The translations under genes and the position numbers were made by a program. From positions 1 through 10,632 of the forward strand of contig JAHFHJ010000041.1 in NCBI GenBank assembly GCA_023246985.1: a DNA stretch of 10,632 nt. The letters run 5' to 3'. Shown in pieces: positions 6,821 through 10,632 of this stretch (position 1 is the first letter of the stretch; the number at the start of each line of letters is the position of its first letter). The notes beneath the pieces are model-generated. The model was not told the DNA's origin and did no database searches. It saw nothing but the letters and a program-made list of their open reading frames with translations. Source of the stretch: Candidatus Omnitrophota bacterium (GTDB lineage Bacteria; Omnitrophota; Omnitrophia; Omnitrophales; Aquincolibacteriaceae).

Positions 6821-8421
6821 CGTGATGCCGTCACGGCCTCCCGGACCTTTGCCGGAGCCGGATCTTCGCCGCTATTTTCAAAAGGCGGTTTCTTCGGATC
6901 CTGCCCTTCCGGAATTCCTTGGGTTTGCGTTACATACTGCCGGAAAGCGCGGTGCGTCGCGATCCAGCGGAAAAACTCTAGCCACTTACTAACGGAGAAC
7001 GGTCCGCCCTTGGCAACGCGCCAAAAAGTCCCGGTAAAAAACCTCATGCGTTCAAAATCGAAAGTCCAAAGGTAATAAGCCAGAAGTTTGACTAAAAGAT
7101 AAGAGAACTTCAGATCCAGCGACGCGCGTTTATGCTCCGGGTTGAGGTTCCGAAAACGGTTCAAGGCCGTCACCAGTCTGTCTCCGTAACTATCGTAGCG
7201 GTAAAGACATCGGCTCAGCCAATTGTAACCTTGATGAAGTTCTTCAAGCGTCATGTGCTTCGGGGTAAAATTACAGTCCGCGGAGCCGTGTCCCTTCGTC
7301 TCCGTCCAATCCAAATTCAAGAGGCGACCCTCCGCTTCAAGACGCTTGATCAAAGGGGTATTGGGAAGCGCCATGAGCGTCCCGCAGGTCGTGAACGGGA
7401 TTCCGAGTTCCTGCAAAAAATCGAAATGTTCCTTAAAGATCAGTTTGTCGTCCGCGTCAAACCCGACAATCATTCCTGCCACAACGGTAAGATGATAGGC
7501 ATGGATGCGTTTGACGTCCTCCAGTACATTTTCGCGCGTATTTTGGATCTTGCCGGACTCGATAAGACTTGCGTTGCGCGGTGTTTCGATCCCCACGAAA
7601 ACCGAGTAAAAATTCGCGGCCTGGAGCAGTTCCAAAAGATCGGGGTGATGCGCCACATTAATGGTTAGTTCGCAGGAAAATTCGATTGGGTAGTCGTTTT
7701 TTTTGGAATAATCCGCCAAGGCCTTGAGGAGTTCCCGGGCAAACGGAATATTGCCGATAAAATTAGCGTCGCCGAAAACAATGTAATGGGCTCCCTGCCT
7801 CACGCAATGGTCGACTTCGGCCAGGACCTGCTCTGTGGTCTTCGTACGAGGCACGCGCCCGTCCATGACGATAATATCGCAGAACTCGCAATTAAAGGGG
7901 CAGCCCCGGCTCGTCTGGAGCGAGAACATGTTGTAACGATCGCCCCGGATAAGATCATAACGCGGGATAGGGCTTTTCTTGATGTCGGTTTTTGCCGCGG
8001 CCTTATAAAGTTCCCGGGCCTGCCCCCGTTCAAAATCACGAAGAAATTCGGGCCAGAGCTCCTCGGCCTCACCCACGATGCGGTAATCGCATTTCCCCTC
8101 AAACGCTTCCGGGAAAAGGCTGTTATACGGCCCTCCCACCGCGATCTTCTTGCCGCGTTTTTTGAATTCCGCGATAATCTCAAGTGCCCGGCGATACTGG
8201 ACATTGAACGCACTGATCGCGATCAGATCGGCGGCGCTGTTAAAATCAACCGCCTCGACATTCTCGTCGGCGATCTCCACGTCCCAAGGTTCGGGTGTAA
8301 GCGCCGCGATCGTGGCAAGACCGAGCGGCGTCGTGGAAAAACGGGTGCCGGTTAGCGGCTGAAGCCCTTCAAAGGACCAGATGGTTGGCTGAAAACGGGG
8401 GTTGATCAGATAGACTTTCAA
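6817..8421 (-). CDS. B12-binding radical SAM protein, DUF4070/HpnP-like
   Basis: The 534-aa protein has an N-terminal cobalamin-binding-like Rossmann domain (about 1-140; LINPRFQPTIWSFEGL, PLGLATIAALTP, KIAVGGPYNSLFP, IVGEAEELWPEFL). A radical SAM core follows, with the cluster cysteines C174, C178 and C181 in SRGCPFNCEFCDI. Then comes a DUF4070-like part (VAGMIVGFDADD, TLMALPNTPLIKRL). This is the layout I recall for the hopanoid C-2 methylase HpnP, although the family is broad. The tail is Pro/Glu/Lys-rich. The start is TTG at 8421: an in-frame stop lies shortly upstream, no ATG or GTG fits, and the conserved KVYLINPRF follows directly. The ribosome binding site is weak (GAAAGAGAAAGAG). Its stop overlaps the psd start. 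A lipid-modifying role, such as C-methylation, is inferred from architecture and the psd-pssA context. Confidence 0.85.
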   Translation of the reverse strand: MKVYLINPRFQPTIWSFEGLQPLTGTRFSTTPLGLATIAALTPEPWDVEIADENVEAVDFNSAADLIAISAFNVQYRRALEIIAEFKKRGKKIAVGGPYNSLFPEAFEGKCDYRIVGEAEELWPEFLRDFERGQARELYKAAAKTDIKKSPIPRYDLIRGDRYNMFSLQTSRGCPFNCEFCDIIVMDGRVPRTKTTEQVLAEVDHCVRQGAHYIVFGDANFIGNIPFARELLKALADYSKKNDYPIEFSCELTINVAHHPDLLELLQAANFYSVFVGIETPRNASLIESGKIQNTRENVLEDVKRIHAYHLTVVAGMIVGFDADDKLIFKEHFDFLQELGIPFTTCGTLMALPNTPLIKRLEAEGRLLNLDWTETKGHGSADCNFTPKHMTLEELHQGYNWLSRCLYRYDSYGDRLVTALNRFRNLNPEHKRASLDLKFSYLLVKLLAYYLWTFDFERMRFFTGTFWRVAKGGPFSVSKWLEFFRWIATHRAFRQYVTQTQGIPEGQDPKKPPFENSGEDPAPAKVREAVTASR

Positions 8422-8470
8422 GACCGGCCCGCTCTTTCTCTTTCGAAGATCTTATCTGTCGGACTCATGC

Positions 8471-10576
8471 TTAATGCTTCCGTAAAAAGATCCCGGAGAT
8501 CACGATGGAAAGCATGAACCGGCTGAACAGGATCGTTTCTTCGATCGTCGTGAAGAACAAGCGCAGGTAGTTGATTCTCAGAAGATCCCCGCGTTTCCAG
8601 GCCGTTCTGACATTTTCCCAAAAACGCTTCAGCGGCTCGCGCGTAGCCGTCAACCTGACTGAAAAAAGATTGAGCTTGTCCATCCAGATTTGGAAATCAG
8701 AGGGAATCCGGAAACGGTAGATACCCTTTTTCTCAAGCGATGCGGCAGCCTTCTGATAGAGATGATGGATCTCTGAAATGCGCAGGTCCCGCCATTCCTT
8801 CGCGCATTGGGTCAGGCGCACAATCTCATCGGTTACTTTTTGCTCAAGCGCGCTGCGGCGGCGCGTCGCAAGCCAAACCTCTTCGAGCTCAAGCACCAGT
8901 TTCAACCAGCCGGTTAATTCGCCGCGAATATCCGCGGCTCTTCGTCTGAAATAGGCCCAGCGGCTTTCGACCGGATAACCGGGCCGTCGTTCCAGGCGTC
9001 CCTTCAAGCGGACAAAACCGTGGATCATCGGATGTCCGCCTTCCACATCGATGGAATTCTTGTACCACATAAAATTGGAGAAGATCCCCCAGTAGTTCTC
9101 GGATTTGAGATCTCGACGAAGGATTTTTTTCATATTATCGGTGCTGTAGAAGGTTTGCCACGCACCCTCATAGGCGGCAAGCCACTCCCCCGGCTTCATC
9201 CTCGGGTGACGATGCGTTTCATGGAATGTGTCATAATTGTTGAGATCGATATCCATCAACATCCCTCTTTCAAGCGCGTGCTTGTAATCGATGGCCCCCG
9301 GAAGCGGCGTCATCATGAAAAACGACGCCTGCCCCGCGCCCAGGGACATCAGTTTCTCGATATCCTGCTTGACCGATTCCTGCGTATCCAAAGGAAACCC
9401 GATGATATAGGCCAAGTGGCAAACAATGCCCACATCGTGGAAAGAATCCACAAGTTTCTTGAAGTTCTCGATATCGTTCTGGTGCTTACCGACCGCCTTG
9501 AGATTGGCTTGATTCAAGCTCTCCATTCCGATAAAAACCTGACGGCAGCCGGCCCTGGCGGATTTTTCCACAAAGTTCGGCACCGTATGAGCCTGAGTGT
9601 CCAGTTGCATCATAAAATGGAACGGGATCCCCTCTTTTTCCTTCAGAAGGATCAGCCGGTCCAGGATTGTCTCCCAGTGCTTGTTACGGCAAAAATTATC
9701 GTCCGTGAAAAAATAGTGGGAGATCTTGTGGCGACGGTAGCCTTCGCGGACCGTTTCGATTAAAAGATCGATATCGCGAAAACGCATCTTGCGCCCTTGG
9801 ACATTGATGACTGTGCAGAAACTGCATCGGAAGGGGCATCCGCGTCCGCAATCAAGCGTGCCGAAATGCCGGAGGGCGTAGTGTTTTTGATGTTTGGGAT
9901 TAATGCGCGGGAACGGCGCCTTGGAAATATCCGGAATGGCGTTCAGGAAATTATAAACGGGCTTAAGCTGGTTTTGCATCGCGTCGCTTAACATTTGCTC
10001 CCAATGCCCGCCCTCGGCTTCGCCGGCCGCCAGACTCACGCCTGCATCGCGGAGCGTCACAAGCTCCGGAGAAAGATCGGGTAAAGTCGCCATCACGCCG
10101 CTGACATGGAATCCGCCGAGTACGACATCGATCCCGGCTTTGCGGAATTTCTTCGCAATATCCGCGGCCCTTGGGAACTGGTTGGATTGTACCCCGACCA
10201 GACAGATCAGGGTCTTGGTCCCGGATTTACGATTCTCCCGGATGATTTTTTTATAGGGAATTCCCTGCACCGTATCATCAATGAGCGTGATTTCCCAGGA
10301 CAGGTCCTGGCCCAAAGTTTCCCGTTCGCGAACGTCTGCGCTAAGGCCATTCAAGCAGGAAAGCGTATTGCTCGGTAAAACCCCTTTCCAATAACGGATC
10401 ACATAGCCGTCATCATCGTACTTGGAGGGCTTGATCAGAAAAAGGCGGAGGCGTTTGTATTTAGAAAAACAGGCCTGCGAAGACTGGCCGTCAAGGCCAC
10501 GCGAGCGTGCCGGAATCACTGGAATACCGGCCTGCGAAGACTGGCCATCAAGGCCACGCGAGCGTGCCGGAATCAT
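8471..10576 (-). CDS. B12-binding radical SAM protein with repeat-derived N-terminus
   Basis: From the ATG at 10576 the product is 701 aa. The first 35 or so residues are translated 57-bp repeat DNA (19-residue period, VIPARSRGLDGQSSQAGIP). Family-like sequence begins at about 41 (KRLRLFLIKPSKYDDDGYVI). Residues 41-200 form a cobalamin-binding-like domain (VVLGGFHVSG). The radical SAM core follows at about 240-450, with C247, C251 and C254 in GRGCPFRCSFC, then FTDDNFCRNKHW, VFIGMESLNQANLKAVG and YIIGFPLDT. The C-terminal 200 residues are helical and end in a hydrophobic stretch (ETILFSRFMLSIVISGIFL). No ATG, GTG or TTG lies between the repeats and the conserved start, so initiation must occur inside the repeats (ATG 10576, GTG 10519) or beyond the window, where the frame is still open. 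Another radical SAM gene follows after 49 nt. Substrate unknown. Confidence 0.85.
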   Translation of the reverse strand: MIPARSRGLDGQSSQAGIPVIPARSRGLDGQSSQACFSKYKRLRLFLIKPSKYDDDGYVIRYWKGVLPSNTLSCLNGLSADVRERETLGQDLSWEITLIDDTVQGIPYKKIIRENRKSGTKTLICLVGVQSNQFPRAADIAKKFRKAGIDVVLGGFHVSGVMATLPDLSPELVTLRDAGVSLAAGEAEGGHWEQMLSDAMQNQLKPVYNFLNAIPDISKAPFPRINPKHQKHYALRHFGTLDCGRGCPFRCSFCTVINVQGRKMRFRDIDLLIETVREGYRRHKISHYFFTDDNFCRNKHWETILDRLILLKEKEGIPFHFMMQLDTQAHTVPNFVEKSARAGCRQVFIGMESLNQANLKAVGKHQNDIENFKKLVDSFHDVGIVCHLAYIIGFPLDTQESVKQDIEKLMSLGAGQASFFMMTPLPGAIDYKHALERGMLMDIDLNNYDTFHETHRHPRMKPGEWLAAYEGAWQTFYSTDNMKKILRRDLKSENYWGIFSNFMWYKNSIDVEGGHPMIHGFVRLKGRLERRPGYPVESRWAYFRRRAADIRGELTGWLKLVLELEEVWLATRRRSALEQKVTDEIVRLTQCAKEWRDLRISEIHHLYQKAAASLEKKGIYRFRIPSDFQIWMDKLNLFSVRLTATREPLKRFWENVRTAWKRGDLLRINYLRLFFTTIEETILFSRFMLSIVISGIFLRKH

Positions 10577-10632
10577 TGGAACACCGGCCTGCGAAGACTG
10601 GCCGTCGAGACCACGCGAGCGTGCCGGAATCA
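10472..10632. repeat. 57-bp tandem repeat array, continues past the window
   Basis: Three head-to-tail copies start at 10472, 10529 and 10586; the third is cut by the window edge after 47 bases. Copies 1 and 2 differ at three positions. Each unit contains two short palindromes: TGGCC-gtcaa-GGCCA (10485-10499 in copy 1) and CACGC-ga-GCGTG (10498-10509). In copy 3 the first palindrome has decayed (gtcgagacc). Because 57 is a multiple of three, the array stays open on the minus strand and encodes a 19-residue periodic peptide joined to the radical SAM gene. There are no unique spacers, so it is not CRISPR. It resembles palindromic intergenic repeats (REP or MITE-like) found dispersed in some genomes; whether this one is dispersed cannot be seen here. 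Confidence 0.9.

Noticed and set aside
6170..7075. Plus-strand open frame of 301 codons
   Set aside because: It lies opposite psd and the end of the HpnP-like radical SAM gene, both clear family members. Its translation is Arg/Pro/Ser-rich and unlike any protein I recognise.
10472..10632. CRISPR array
   Set aside because: The units are directly adjacent with no unique spacers, and 57 bp is too long for a typical repeat. No cas gene is present.

Overview
The window is a compact bacterial chromosome segment of moderate GC. Every gene I can support lies on the minus strand, so transcription runs from the right edge to the left. The combination of a DUF4912 protein, a GH57 branching enzyme, a GH13 amylase-like enzyme, two B12-type radical SAM proteins and short-form phospholipid genes is common in uncultivated lineages such as Omnitrophota and also in Deltaproteobacteria-like groups. 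I lean towards an Omnitrophota-like or related anaerobic lineage, but this is inference from gene content only. No rRNA, tRNA, CRISPR array, transposase or phage gene is visible.

Lipid block (about 10632 down to 4823). Five genes run head to tail: a large B12-binding/radical SAM protein; a second, HpnP-like B12-binding/radical SAM protein with a TTG start; a short-form phosphatidylserine decarboxylase (psd); phosphatidylserine synthase (pssA); and a LysE-like membrane protein. Junctions are a 49-nt gap, a 4-nt ATGA overlap, a 4-nt gap and a 1-nt TGATG overlap, so this looks like one translationally coupled operon. PssA makes phosphatidylserine from CDP-diacylglycerol and Psd turns it into phosphatidylethanolamine. 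The radical SAM proteins may modify a lipid or lipid-linked substrate, but this is inferred from context and family architecture. The first radical SAM gene reads in frame out of a 57-bp tandem repeat array that continues past the right edge of the window.

Intergenic control region (4563-4822). It holds a good sigma-70-type promoter (TTGCCA, 17 nt, TATATT), a direct repeat just upstream of it, and a leader of about 148 nt with a small hairpin near the ribosome binding site.

Alpha-glucan block (4562 down to 1). From that promoter run a DUF4912 protein, a GH57 1,4-alpha-glucan branching enzyme (2-nt gap) and a small winged-helix protein, closed by a clear intrinsic terminator at 1579-1610. A GH13 glycosidase with all four catalytic regions follows with its own ribosome binding site and runs off the left edge. 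The block suggests synthesis and remodelling of a glycogen-like storage polysaccharide.
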